NCBI GenBank assembly: GCA_026745465.1
Contig: JACYXH010000781.1
Span: 733,501 to 797,500, forward strand
Length of the DNA stretch: 64,000 nt
From: Lota lota
Lineage: Eukaryota > Chordata > Actinopteri > Gadiformes > Lotidae
Direction: 5' to 3'
This document shows positions 43,643 to 56,194 of the stretch, piece after piece. Each line of letters begins with the position of its first letter. Positions within the stretch are counted from its first letter, which is position 1. The notes under the pieces were generated by a model, which was not told the origin of the DNA, did no database searches, and saw only the letters and a list, made by a program, of their open reading frames with translations. Both the position numbers and the translations under genes were made by a program.

Positions 43643-44717
43643 CAGGTGTCACTCTCCCTCTCTCGCTCTCTCTGGCCGCTTCCGTCTAATCCAACGTAAT
43701 TTTATATAAAAAAACAACTTAACTAATATGATCTAAAATCAAATGTAACCTAATCTAATCTAGTATACTGTATTATAGTCCAGTCAATTGTATGTAATCG
43801 TACATTTTCTAATCAAATGCAATATAACCTCATCTAATCCATTTTAATCTGCACCAGTGTTGTGCTGTATCGAACAGGCCTGTTAACACTGAAAATATAT
43901 TTTTATACATCCTAGAAAATAAATAAATAAGTAAATAGGTGAATAAAATAAAGAAGCAAATATACACAAAATGTATTTTCACACTTTTTGTAAAACCAGT
44001 AAAAAGAATGAGTCAAATCTTTGTAACTATTAATGTGCAACATGGGTCTGTTGTAATATCATACGTTTACGTTGCTGGTCTCCATTGTGAACAGAACACC
44101 GTACGAGGTTTGCTGTGTGCATAGATCCAGTCTGCCCGGGAACTCTACTCCGGGTGTTCCGCGTCTCTTTGGCTCCGCCAGCAACAGTCTGCCAATAATC
44201 AATAATTCACGGAGAGAAGAGGTGGCGGCAAACGTGAAACCTGGCACCACGGACATCAGAGAAACCCTTTAATTAGTCCGTCAAACACTCACTGCTTCTT
44301 ATCATTAAACACTCACTGCTTCTTATCAATTCATAACCTGTTAAACCGGATATAAACCGTTATGTTTGGCCGTCTCGTTGTTTTAATACCAAACAGAGTC
44401 TGAGTACTTCACTGTAATTTCATCCACTGCTGCATGCAGGAATTGACCCTGTGCGTTTCTCTCTGTCTCTCTGTCTCTCTCTCTGTCTCTCTCTGTATCT
44501 CTCCCTCTCTATCTCTCTCTCTGTCTCTCTCCTCCCTCTTCCACTCTCTCCATCCGCCCTTCCTCACCTCCTCTGTCTTTCTCTCTCTCTCCTCATATCC
44601 TCTCCCTTCTCGATCTCTCCCTCCCTCTCTCTCCTCTCCTCACCTCCCCCTCTCTCTCTCCTCAGCCCCCCTTTCTCTCTCTGTCTCTCTCTATACATAT
44701 ATATCTCCCTCTCCTAA

Positions 44718-44725
<8 letters not shown>
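43019..44725. other. Gene-free stretch
   Basis: (CT)n occurs at 43600-43637 and CT-rich DNA from 44450. A non-repetitive, moderately GC-rich segment at 44060-44270 is open on both strands but is not recognised. Confidence 0.4.

Positions 44726-44802
<77 letters not shown>
44726..44802. repeat. (CT)38 microsatellite
   Basis: Perfect array at the end of a longer CT-rich tract. Confidence 0.9.
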
Positions 44803-44806
<4 letters not shown>

Positions 44807-45553
44807 CAAGCTCAAACATTGACTTTGTAATGTAAAAAAGTCATCCTAAAAAGATTGTCTTAACTAAAGTACCAACAATAATATTAAACTGAAGTAAACT
44901 GCACTCCAAGGTAAACTCCTAGAGTGCAAGTTTGCTGGTAGTAGATATAAGTAGAATATTCATCAATAATATTCACAACTTCAAATATTTAGCATAACCT
45001 GATTATTGAGTGTACACGACCTAGACATAAGTGGGATGAACTGTAGTCTAAACAAATGTAGAGGCTGGCTCGCTAACTGGCTAACTGGCTAACTGGCTAA
45101 CTGGCTAGCTCTCTGGGTGCTAGCTAAGAATAGCGAAGCAGTGTGAATTATTCAGACCAGTGGGTGGAATACATGATGCGTTTCCTCCAGAGGGAATCAA
45201 ACCCGCGGCCTTCCCTATTGTAGGCCTACTGTACATGTTCTCAGCTGTGTGTCTGCGTGTGCTTGCTTTGAACTTGAAGTAAAGTTAATAGTATTAGTAG
45301 TATTGCTGTATTAGTAGTGTCAGTAGTGTTAATACAACTAGTAGTATTAGTAGTATTGCAGAATATTGTATTAGTAGTATTGTAGAATAATTTTCTCATA
45401 TAGACGATTAAATTAAGGTCTTCCATAATATGATGACTTCTCTCTTTACTTCTCTTCCTTTGTCCTCTCCTCTACTCTCTCCTCACTCTTCCCCTCTCCT
45501 CTCACCTCTCCTCTCCTCTGTCTTTGCTCCTCTCCTCTGTCTTTGCTCCTCTC

Positions 45554-45559
<6 letters not shown>

Positions 45560-45645
<86 letters not shown>

Positions 45646-45670
45646 CCTCTCCTCTCCTCTCCTCTCCTCT
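45560..45670. repeat. (CT)n followed by (CTCTC)n
   Basis: About 80 bp of CT, then pentamer units ctcct. Confidence 0.9.
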
Positions 45671-45914
45671 CAGTTCCGCTCCTCTCCTCTCTCCCTCCTC
45701 TTCTCCTCGCCTCTCTCCTCCCTAACGTTGACAAGTGATTCCCAGCAGAGTATAAATATTGAAGAGCAGAAGGCAAAAGTTGATCAGTCATATGATTGGA
45801 CCGCAGGGTAGAACCCGCCTTGTGGACCAATCTCATTACTCAGCACTTTGCTTTAATGAGCCTGTTGTCATGTAGACACCTGCAGCTCTACCTCACTGCC
45901 TTCAACAATATACC

Positions 45915-46085
45915 AAACCCACATTATACATATCATATACATACCATACATACCATATATATAACATATACATACCACATACATACCATACATACCATAT
46001 ATACCATACATATACCATATATACAATATACATACCATTTATACCATACACATACCATACACACCATACACATACCATATGGCTT
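45915..46085. repeat. ACCATACATAT-type repeat
   Basis: Imperfect 8-12 bp units of taccatacata. Confidence 0.8.
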
Positions 46086-46111
46086 CACCACGTCAAACAT
46101 GCACACATGCA

Positions 46112-46129
46112 CAGCTGCACACACACACA

Positions 46130-46172
<43 letters not shown>
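46112..46172. repeat. (CA)n microsatellite
   Basis: Nearly perfect array with one interruption. Confidence 0.9.
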
Positions 46173-46175
<3 letters not shown>

Positions 46176-46382
46176 TGCAGACAGTTCCTACATCAAGCTA
46201 ACAGCCAGAAGATGCTGAGCAAACTGAACACTGACTACATTATCCCCGCTTCACTGCTCTTTCTCTATGTCTCTCTTTCTCTCGCTCCTTCTTTCTCTTC
46301 ATGTCTCTGTCTCTCTCTCTCACTCTCTCCCCTCCCTCTCCTCTCTCCCTCTCTCCCCCTCCCCCCACTCTCTCTCTCTCTG

Positions 46383-47729
<1,347 letters not shown>

Positions 47730-47935
47730 TATTGTAGTGGTCAGGGTGTGTGACTCACAGCACAAAGCTTCTGGGTTCGAGCCCTCAATGTCTGCAGTCT
47801 GCCTGTAATCATTCTAGAACAAGATGCCCTAACCTCTAACTGCTCCTTCATGACATGTATCTAAAAATATTCACAATACGTCTGTTGGGATAAAAGGTTC
47901 TGCTAAATGACTCAATAGTAAATATTAAAGGTGCA
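47730..47935 (+). mobile_element. tRNA-derived SINE, best-preserved copy
   Basis: It has a tRNA-like head (gtagtggtcagggtgtgtga, then B-box gggttcgagccc). The body follows (caatgtctgcagtctgcctg, acaagatgccctaacc). The tail is ttgggataaaaggttctgct followed by aaatgactcaatagtaaat. The tail is the hallmark of widespread fish SINEs that share an end with LINE partners. Confidence 0.75.
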
Positions 47936-49174
47936 GGTGTTTCAGTCAGCTGGTGTCAGCTTCCCCTCCAGACCTGGTCTGGAGGGGAAGGGAATGTCTC
48001 CTCTGGTATTCTCTCTCTCTCCCTCCTCCCCAATGAGAGACTGAGCTGTAAAGGTCATGTTTGTCCATAAAGGTTATCCACATTCCCTTGGTAATTACCT
48101 CCATGTTATCTGCGCTGGATTATTAACTGTGCCCATAACAGAGTGTGCATGCATTTCTGTGTGTGTACGTGTGTGTGTTTAATTTATTATTAAAATGCAA
48201 CAGCAAAGTCAACAGCTGGTCATGCACTACACACTACACACTACACACTACACACTACACAATACACAATACACAATACACAATACACAATACACACAAC
48301 ACTACTATCAAAAAACATGATGAATTTCTGCCATTGGACATCAGAAAGTTGCATACAGTGTAACCATCAAAACCACAAAACGCTATAACGCATACAAAAC
48401 AGGCCCTTAGAAAGCCTTTTTCTCAGTAATGTATAATATCATATATAACATAATGTATAATATAGAGCTCCAGTCTTGAGGTCTAGCTCGGAATGATTCT
48501 GTGTTTGAAGCTAGCTGACTGATCTGAAGGGAGATGAAAGGCTTTCAGTCACGTGATGTTTTCTTCGTATTTGCGTGTGAATTACATAGTGGAGCGGTAC
48601 AGCGCGGGAATACCGTGAAATGTCGCCCCCCTGAGGCAGAACCCCAAAGTCACAGACATCAACCAGTTACGGCTTTACTTAAACTATTTGTATCGTGAAA
48701 ATACTCAAACACGGTTCAGAGAAAGGTAATGGAACTTCTTGCAGTGCCCTGTGAATAAACAAATATACCTTGAATTAAATTTAACTGGCCAATTAATGAA
48801 GTTACATTATTGTGGTTAACTGATTGGTTAACAAAAAAAAAACAAAGGTTACCAACTCAATTGAAATAATATATCATGTTTGGTTTGGTTCATTTCGTTA
48901 TTCCTCTTTTCTCACCTCACTTCTACCTTTAAGCAGTGAGGACGAGGGATGAGTTTATGATGTTGGTGGAGATAAGAGACGGTTAATAAAGATGATGACA
49001 GAGATAAGAGAGCTGTAACGCCCGTTCCCACAGCCCTTCTTGTCAGAGCAGAGCAGAGCACGACCTAAACTAACCCTACATTCTGACCGCTATGCTTTTA
49101 ACCCCGCGGTGACCGGAGGATCGATTCCACTACTCTCAGAGTATCTTCGTTCTTCTGTCCGGCCGTCTGTCCTG

Positions 49175-49176
<2 letters not shown>
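47936..49176. other. Gene-free stretch upstream of the first membrane-protein gene
   Basis: A repeat of cactaca/acacaat units occurs at 48225-48300. No clear TATA box was found upstream of the start at 49275, so the promoter of that gene is not placed. Confidence 0.4.

Positions 49177-49234
<58 letters not shown>
49177..49234. repeat. (GT)29 microsatellite upstream of exon 1
   Basis: It lies 40 bp before the start codon at 49275. Confidence 0.95.
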
Positions 49235-49236
<2 letters not shown>

Positions 49237-49274
49237 CCACGGACAGCTTGTGAGCCCCTGGTGACCTCAGGATC

Positions 49275-49377
49275 ATGGAAGTGTGCAAGGCAGGCCGGGC
49301 AGTCCTCATGTTCCTGGGTCTCGTCTTGTTTTTCGCTGCCATCACCCTCAACACCCTGGCCGGCCTAGGACCAAATG
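49275..49377 (+). CDS. Membrane protein A, exon 1
   Basis: ATG in the context ggatcATGgaa. It encodes MEVCKAGRAVLMFLGLVLFF and ends CCAAATG before GTGAGC (phase 1). A cctcag lies directly upstream, so an untranslated 5' exon is possible. Confidence 0.78.
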
Positions 49378-49387
49378 GTGAGCCCAT

Positions 49388-49466
<79 letters not shown>

Positions 49467-51957
49467 TCTGTGTGTATGGTGTATTTATGAAAGGTGTATA
49501 ATGTAAGTATGGCGTATTGGATGCAGCTAGAGTATGTGAAGAGAATGTGTAGTGTATGATATATAGTGTATGTAGTGTATGTGTAGTGTATGCATGTATG
49601 CAGTATGTATGTGCATGATGAAAAAGTATCAGACATGTCCAGGTATTTTGATGTATGTAGAGTGTGTTTTTATAGTACAAGATGTATGTCTGATACATTG
49701 TTAAGTATATCCAGGTATTCTGATGTACGCAGTGTGTGGTGTATGTTGTATATTTATGATATATTATACCTGTGCAGGTGCTTTGATGTACTGTATGTAT
49801 AGTGAATATATGATATATTTAGATGGTAGTGTTTGGTGTATTTAGTGTATGATATACCTGTGCAGGTATTTCGATGGTGGTGCATGGTGTATTTAGTGTA
49901 TGATATACCTGTGCAGGTATTTTTGAGCAGAGTACGGAGGACGTGACCCTGAAGTACATGACACCACTGACTCCGGCCACCTGGTCTCTGTTCGTGTGGG
50001 ACTTCATCTACGTCTGGTTCTTCTTCATGTTCCTCTACTTCCTGGCTGGCCTCTGCAGAAGGTAGAGACCCCTAGAGACCAGTGGTAGACCACTACCATC
50101 ACGTCACGTAGGATTCACTACTCACGTACCTTTAGAAGGCTTGGTGTGCTCTCTGTGGGATTTTCCTATATTATTATATTACGTTCGTATTCTAAAACCT
50201 ATTCCTGACAGAGAATACAGCCACATCGGAGAGTGAGAGCACAAAAAGTTCTTGCTTCATTTCAAAACATATCTTTGACAAGATGTCAGATTTGAGCCTC
50301 TACCTATGTGAAACGTTTTTGACAAGTCTACTGTGTTTGAAACATTTACACAGTTACAACAGTTATAGCATGTGAGAGATTTTTCAATGTCTCACAATGT
50401 CTGAAAATCTTGATATGTCTTAGGCCTGAAGGTTGGGAACACCTAGTCTAGTTACCGGCAATCACTGTTTAAAAAGCTTCTCCTGTTTTAATACTTACTA
50501 ATACTGTGGGGTTCTCTGCTGGTCTGAACCATCCTCTGCTCAGAGTCTGCTACTGGGCTCTGGCCAGTCACTCCTCTCTCTATCTGGCAGAATGTTCTGG
50601 AGAGAGAGAGAAGAGTTGGCAAGGTCTTCTCAGCGTCTGCATAACCATTGCTGTTTGTTGGCTTCATACCATCGTTTTCAGCACACTGTCATCTGTGTTT
50701 TTACCATTTCAGTTCCTGTTTTGTGTCGTGCGCCTGAATCACTTTAGCTAGCTGCCGATGTCTGGATCACGTCACAATCATACGTCAGCATTATCCAAAT
50801 GTTTTTATGCCTTTCATGTGGTGACACTACAACACAATACCGGTGTTTTCAAATCCATCCACTTGGAAGAGCCTCTTAGAAATAGAATCTCAGCTATCAG
50901 TGGACGGAAACAATATTTTAGTGTAGAAGGAACAAAAAAGGTGTGTTTTTGAATGTATCTGTATTATTGTGAAGGCAGTAGGCTAACCCAGGACCTGGTA
51001 GAATAACCCAGGACCTGGTCGTAGTAGACTAACCTAGGATCTGGTCAAAGTAGACTAACTGAGGACCTGGTAGACTAACCCAGGACCTGGTAGTAGTAGA
51101 CTAACCAAGGATCTGGTCGAAGTAGACTAACCCAGGACCCGGTAGTACTAGACCAACCCAGGACCTGGTAGTAGACTAACCAAGGACCTGGTGGATTAAC
51201 CCTGGACCTGATAGTAGTAGACTAACCCAGGACCTGGTAGTAGTAGACTAACCCAAGACCTGGTAGTAATAGACCAACCCAGGACCTAGTAGTAGACTAA
51301 CCAAGGACCTGGTGGATTAACCCTGGACCTGGTAGTAGTAGACTAACCCAGGACCTGGTAGTAGTGGACTAACCCAGCTGTTGTTTCCTCAGGGGCGTGT
51401 CTGAGTGGATGTATGCCACTCCTGCTGTGCTGCCCTATGGGTTCCACGCCATGCTGGTCATCAACATGAGTCTCAACATCACCTGGCTTTTTCTCTACCA
51501 CCAAGAGTAACACACCTTAGTGTTAGGTTTTTAGATAGATATGTTATAGGTTATTACATAGATATGTTGTTAGATTATAGGTTGCTAGATATGTTGTTAG
51601 ATTATAGGTTATAACCTAGATATGTTGTTAGATTATAGGGTTAGGGTTAGGGTTATAACCTAACACTTATTTAAGTTACAACTAGATTTATGATCTTCTT
51701 CACGTTACACTTTCTTGATGTGCAGTACTGATTTCACTGACTTGATAAAGCTTATATTGTGTGTGTATGTCTATGTCTGTGTTTGTCTGTACATATGTGC
51801 GTGTATCTGTATCTTTGTGTCACTGTATCTTAATGTGTGTGTGTGTATGTGTGTGGGTGGGTTTCTCTGTATCTTTATTTGTGTGTGTGTATGTGTGTGT
51901 CTCTGTATCTATACATGTGTGTGTGCGTGTGTATCTGTGTCTGTGTGGCACTGTATC

Positions 51958-51988
<31 letters not shown>

Positions 51989-51999
51989 ATCTCTGTATC

Positions 52000-52090
<91 letters not shown>

Positions 52091-54591
52091 GTGTGTGTGT
52101 GTTCCAGGATACTGCTGCCAGCGCTCATCATCTCAGCTCTGATGTCGTTGACGGTCTACCTGCTGCTGTTCTTCTCCTGCCAGGGCCTCAAGGTGTATGG
52201 AGCCTGGCTTCACAAGCATCGCCGGGTGGACCTTTGGATCTTCAGGGTCCTGGTAAAACAACATCAATGAATCTATAGGCTACATACTGCAGCTTCTGCT
52301 GTATAATGGTATTATAAATCATCTATAGTCTACATACTGTAACGTATACTGTATAATGGTATAATGAATAATAGTGTTGTGGGAACGTTGTAGGAGCGTT
52401 GTGGGAATGTGTGGGAGCATTGTGGGAATGTGTGGGAGCATTGTGGGAGTACTGTGGGAGCAGTGCGGGAGCTTTGCGGGAGCATTGAGGGAGCGCTGCA
52501 GGAGTGTTGCGGGACTGTTGGAGCGCTGTGGGAGCATTGTGGGAGCGCTGTGGGAGCGTTGTGGGAGCGTTGTGGGAGCAACAGCTCGCTGGGTTTTAAG
52601 TACTAGAAGTTTACAGCATCAAAGAGACCTGCCTGCCTGTCCCCTTCGCCTGACAGCATCAAAGTGCTTCAGGTGTAATGGCAACCACATCAACAACGGG
52701 TTGCATTGGTCTGAGCTTCAAAGAGCAGAGAACAGAGACAGTCATTCTGTTCAGCATGTACACACTGTACTGTAATATATATTTATCTATATATATATAT
52801 ATATAGTGTTTTATTTGAATTAAAATAAAATGCTCTTATTTTTCAAGACCCTCCATCCAAACTATAGATACCACGGCATTCTATAAATCCCAGTATATTC
52901 GTTTTATTAGTAGTATTAGTGGTATTATATACAGTAGTTTTATATATAGCAGTATTAATAGTACTAGTATTCTGTGTTTAGGTGCAGAAGGGGTTAGCGG
53001 TTTACGTTGCATGGAGGAGTATTGTTTGTAGTATTGTATACAGTAGTGTTATATACAGCAGTATTAATAGTAGAAGAACTGTGTTGTTAAGGTGCAGAAC
53101 GGGGTAGCGCTATACGCAGTGTGGGGGAGCATCTCCACCCTGATGAGCCTGTCCATCTACCTGGAGAACCAGACCGCCACATCCAAGTGTGACTGTGCCA
53201 TGTTCTCCCTCATGGTGCTGCTCATGGAGCTGCTAGCATGGTGAGTTAGCAAAACCCGCTACAAGTGATGCTAGCCTAGTGTGTGAGCCCTTTTGGAGAA
53301 GTTACAATACAATGCTACTAGGGATGGAAGCCTTCTGAGTGAGTCCTTATGGAGAAGTTAGCATACAATGCTACTAGGGATACCAGCATGGGGAGTAAGT
53401 CCTTACAATACTAGACACTAGTGATAAAGTTGATTGCCTGGTTAGTGAGTCCTAATGGAGAGTTTAGCATACAACGCTAATAGTGACGCTAGTACAGTGT
53501 GAGTCCTGATGAAGAAGTCAGTATATGTAGCTACTAGTGACGTGGCAGTTAGCATAGTGAACATAGGTCGCTATTAGTGATGTAGTCGTACGCATGGTTA
53601 GTGCAAATCACTACCCCAGATTGAGCTGCTAGCATGGTTAGCATACATTGATACTAGTTATGTAATACCACTGTAGCTCTTTTACGTATTCAACAGAATC
53701 AATCCTCTTATTATTTTGAAGACGATGCTTATCCCGTTCCTCTGTGGCAGGTTCTTGTTGGAGAACTTCTACCTGGACGAGCATGTGCGCTACATCCTAA
53801 CCATTTACCCCGTGGTCATCCTCTGGCTAGCGGGCAGTGTCACTCGGTCTATCTTCCCTGGAAGCTACATCTACGTCTTCGCCGGTATGCACCCTGCCTT
53901 CACCCTCCCTTCTCTCAGCGATGAATTCTGTAACAAAGTGACAGGTGTCGTCCAGGGTTAACCCCCTCACTCCCAATGCCATAAGATCACTATAACTGCT
54001 GACCTGAACAGCTGCAGTCATTTGGCTTAAGTCGTGAACACATGATGACCGTTCACTGTCGGTGTTGCCAGCATCGGCAATGTTTTCCTGTGGAGTTCAT
54101 CGTTGAAGGCCAACCTACTCTGGGCGTAGTGGTAGCTCAAATTTGGGGCATCATAAGTACACCTTATCAAACTCTTTCCAGCTGTTGGATGTTCCTGGTA
54201 TGATCTGGGTTCTGAGGCACCTGGTATGGCCTGGGGTCTGGGGTACCTGGTATGGAACGTGGTCTGGGGTACCTGGTTTGCAATGGCCTGGGGTCTGGGG
54301 TACCTGGTATGGAACGTGGTCTTGGTACCTGGTTTGTAATGGCCTGGGGTCTGGGGTACCTGGTATGGCAGTCTGTTCCTTATAGTTGAATATCTGGGGT
54401 CTGTTCCTCATGTAGATGAGTGTTCTGTCTTCTGCTTTCCAGTGGTGATCCTGGCGACGGCGTGTGTGATGTTTGTGGTGCGCTTGGCCCTGGTGTTGTG
54501 GCGACATCACACGAAGCCACTTTACAGCGACCCCTTCACGGTCCGATCACCGGTGGAGATAGCCCTGACCCAAAGGCGGGTCTTCCTCTAA
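49275..54591 (+). CDS. Eight-pass membrane protein A (uncharacterised family), seven coding exons
   Basis: I joined seven exons: 49275-49377, 49917-50061, 51393-51506, 52108-52252, 53092-53240, 53751-53884 and 54443-54591. All have GT-AG borders. The phases 1,2,2,0,2,1 fit, giving 312 codons plus TAA. The product is very hydrophobic, with about eight membrane segments (for example VLMFLGLVLFFAAITL, FVWDFIYVWFFFMFLYFLAG, ALIISALMSLTVYLLLFF, ILATACVMFVVRLALVLW). It has a possible N-glycosylation site, ENQT, between segments 5 and 6, and a short polar tail ending RRVFL. The block VQNGVALYAVWGSIS, rich in W and aromatics, recalls an uncharacterised animal membrane family (si:ch211-161h7.5-like, distantly TspO-like). 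That is memory, not a search. Substrate and role are unknown. Its neighbour at 56038 is a paralogue. Confidence 0.82.
49390..49464. repeat. (TG)37 microsatellite just after exon 1 donor
   Basis: It starts about 12 bp into intron 1 of membrane gene A. Confidence 0.95.
49520..49916 (+). repeat. Degenerate tandem repeats carrying the exon 2 acceptor sequence
   Basis: Phrases of the form atacctgtgcaggtattt recur at about 49767, 49850 and 49908; weaker ones with tccaggtatt occur at about 49638 and 49708. The last copy is the real acceptor at 49916. Confidence 0.7.
49917..50061 (+). CDS. Membrane protein A, exon 2
   Basis: Acceptor acctgtgcag, donor GTAGAG. It encodes IFEQSTEDVTLKYMTPLTPA and FVWDFIYVWFFFMFLYFLAG (phase 1 in, 2 out). 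Confidence 0.85.
50975..51372. repeat. About 25-bp GGACCTGGTAGTAGTAGACT minisatellite in intron 2
   Basis: About 15 imperfect units (gactaacccaggacctggta). Confidence 0.88.
51393..51506 (+). CDS. Membrane protein A, exon 3
   Basis: Acceptor gtttcctcag, donor GTAACA. It encodes GVSEWMYATPAVLPYGFHAM and LNITWLFLYHQ. Its length of 114 nt equals exon 3 of the paralogue. Confidence 0.84.
51535..51660. repeat. TATGTTGTTAGATTATAGGTT repeat with three TTAGGG units
   Basis: Imperfect 20-30 bp repeats ending with gggttagggttagggtta at 51638-51656. Confidence 0.75.
51960..52102. repeat. (GT)n microsatellite at the exon 4 acceptor
   Basis: It reaches to within six bases of the acceptor AG at 52106-52107. 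Confidence 0.93.
52108..52252 (+). CDS. Membrane protein A, exon 4
   Basis: The acceptor gttccag is preceded by a (GT)n tract, not by pyrimidines. The donor is GTAAAA. It encodes ILLPALIISALMSLTVYLLL through HKHRRVDLWIFRVL. Its length of 145 nt equals exon 4 of the paralogue. Confidence 0.85.
52378..52580. repeat. GTGGGAGCATT-type minisatellite in intron 4
   Basis: About 14 units of gtgggagcgttg, 11-17 bp. Confidence 0.88.
52982..53030 (+). pseudogene. Decayed partial duplicate of exon 5 of membrane gene A
   Basis: Following gtgttta-G, the sequence gtgcagaaggggttagcggt reads VQKGLAVYVAWRSI in frame. The real exon 5 at 53092, 110 bp further on, starts VQNGVALYAVWGSI. Flanking phrases such as agcagtattaatagta precede both, so this is a small tandem duplication that includes the acceptor. 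The copy then diverges and has no donor I can see. Confidence 0.65.
53092..53240 (+). CDS. Membrane protein A, exon 5
   Basis: Acceptor gttgttaag, donor GTGAGT. It encodes VQNGVALYAVWGSISTLMSL, the glycosylation motif ENQT and MVLLMELLA. Its length of 149 nt equals exon 5 of the paralogue. Confidence 0.85.
53751..53884 (+). CDS. Membrane protein A, exon 6
   Basis: Acceptor ctgtggcag, donor GTATGC. It encodes FLLENFYLDEHVRYILTIYP and VILWLAGSVTRSIFPGSYIY. Confidence 0.85.
54225..54375. repeat. GGGGTACCTGGTATGGAACG repeat in intron 6
   Basis: About five imperfect units of 15-35 bp. Confidence 0.8.
54443..54591 (+). CDS. Membrane protein A, exon 7 with stop
   Basis: Acceptor tgctttccag. It encodes VVILATACVMFVVRLALVLW and a tail ending ALTQRRVFL, then TAA. 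Confidence 0.84.
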
Positions 54592-54609
54592 TGTTCTTAA
54601 CCTATTTGT

Positions 54610-55445
54610 ACGTGTTTGTAGCAGGGGTGAGAGTGTGTTTGCAGCAGAGGTGAGAGTGACTTTGTAGCGGAGGTGAGAGTGTGTTTCAAGCGGAGGAAAG
54701 AGTGACTTTGTAGCGGAGATGAGTGTGTTTGTAGTGGATGTGAGTGTGTTTGTAGTGGAGGTGAGATTGTGTTTGTAGCAGGGGTACGAGTGTGTTTGTA
54801 GTGGAGGTCAGTGTGTGTTTGTAGGTGAGTGTGTTTGTAGTGGCGGTGAGAGTGTGTTTGTAGTGGCGGTGAGTGTGTGTTTGTGGTGGAGGTGAGTGTG
54901 TTTGTAGTGGAGGTGAGTGTGTTTGTAGTGGCGGTGAGAGTGTGTTTGTAGTGGAGGTGAGTGTGTTTGTGGTGGAGGTGAGAGTGTGTTTGTAGTGGAG
55001 GTGAGAGTGTGTTTGTAGTGGAGGTGAGAGTGTGTTTGTAGCAGGGGTACGAGTGTGTTTGTAGTGGAGGTCAGTGTGTGTTTGTAGTGGAGGTGAGTGT
55101 GTTTGTAGTGGCGGTGAGAGTGTGTTTGTAGTAGAGGTGAGTGTGTGTTTGTAGCGAGGTGAGAGTGTGTTTGTAGTGGAGGTGAGTGTGTGTTTGTAGC
55201 GAGGTGAGAGTGTGTTTGTAGCGGAGGTGAGTGTGTTTATAGTAGAGGTGAGTGTGTGTTTGTAGCGAGGTGAGAGTGTGTTTGTAGCGAGGTGAGAGTG
55301 AGTTTGTAGCAGGGGTACAAGTGTGTTTGTAGTGGAGGTGAGAGTGTGTTTGTAGTGGAGGTGTGTGTGTTTGTAGCGAGGTGAGAGTGTGTTTGTAGCA
55401 GGGGTACGAGTGTGTTTGTAGCGGAGGTGAGAGTGTGTCTGTAGT
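54610..55445. repeat. GTGAGAGTGTGTTTGTAGTG minisatellite in the 3' UTR of gene A
   Basis: About 35 units of 18-24 bp. It starts about 20 bp after the TAA and ends before the likely poly(A) signal, so it is probably transcribed. Confidence 0.88.
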
Positions 55446-55666
55446 GGAGTTCTTTATTTTATTTTTATTACTTAGTTTTATCCGCTAATGATTGTGTATT
55501 CTTGTGTATTCTTGAGTAAAAACTAATGCTGCATTTCCACTGTATTTGAGCTGTCATTTGAGGAGAGCCATTTCCGTTCCATAGTAAATGAACTGTCCAA
55601 AGTAAATTTCTTTTCCATGAACTTTGACCTGGGATTGACAACTGTCTGTACATCATGTTGTTCTTC

Positions 55667-55672
55667 AATAAA
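55667..55672 (+). terminator. Likely poly(A) signal of membrane gene A
   Basis: AATAAA about 1.08 kb after the stop. It is the first good signal I see downstream. Confidence 0.5.
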
Positions 55673-55708
55673 CAAAGTTCAAATCTCAATCCAAAATAGT
55701 CTTCCTCC

Positions 55709-55832
<124 letters not shown>

Positions 55833-55935
55833 ATCTAACCATGATACGGTGGTAATTGCGCCTGCAGATGGTCCATCATGTTATCAGCCAGGTGGCTCTG
55901 GGATCAATTCTTATCAAACTAAAGTCCAGATCACC

Positions 55936-55943
55936 TATATAAA
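55936..55943 (+). promoter_or_regulatory. TATA box of membrane gene B
   Basis: TATATAAA lies 102 bp before the start codon at 56038. It would place the transcription start near 55966 and a 5' UTR of about 70 nt. Confidence 0.55.
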
Positions 55944-56037
55944 GACAGTTAGTCAGTTTAGTAGACAGGTCCACATGTAGTCAGGTCCTTTCAGGTAGAA
56001 AACAATCCACAGCGAGGAGGTTAACTTGAGGTAGGAG

Positions 56038-56194
56038 ATGATGGCGTTCTCCTTGAGCTCCCGCAACCCAACCGACACACCAAGGAGCTCCGGTCACGTG
56101 ACCATGCATGCCGCAGCTATCGCCCTGGCAACCATAACGTACATTCTCTGTGAGGTGGTTCACTGTCTGGCAACCGACCCCAGCGTGCCCAACG
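56038..56194 (+). CDS. Membrane protein B, exon 1
   Basis: Two consecutive ATGs (56038, 56041) open MMAFSLSSRNPTDTPRSSGH. A membrane segment and DPSVPN follow. It ends phase 1 before GTGAGT. The reading frame upstream gives no reason to extend. Confidence 0.78.
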
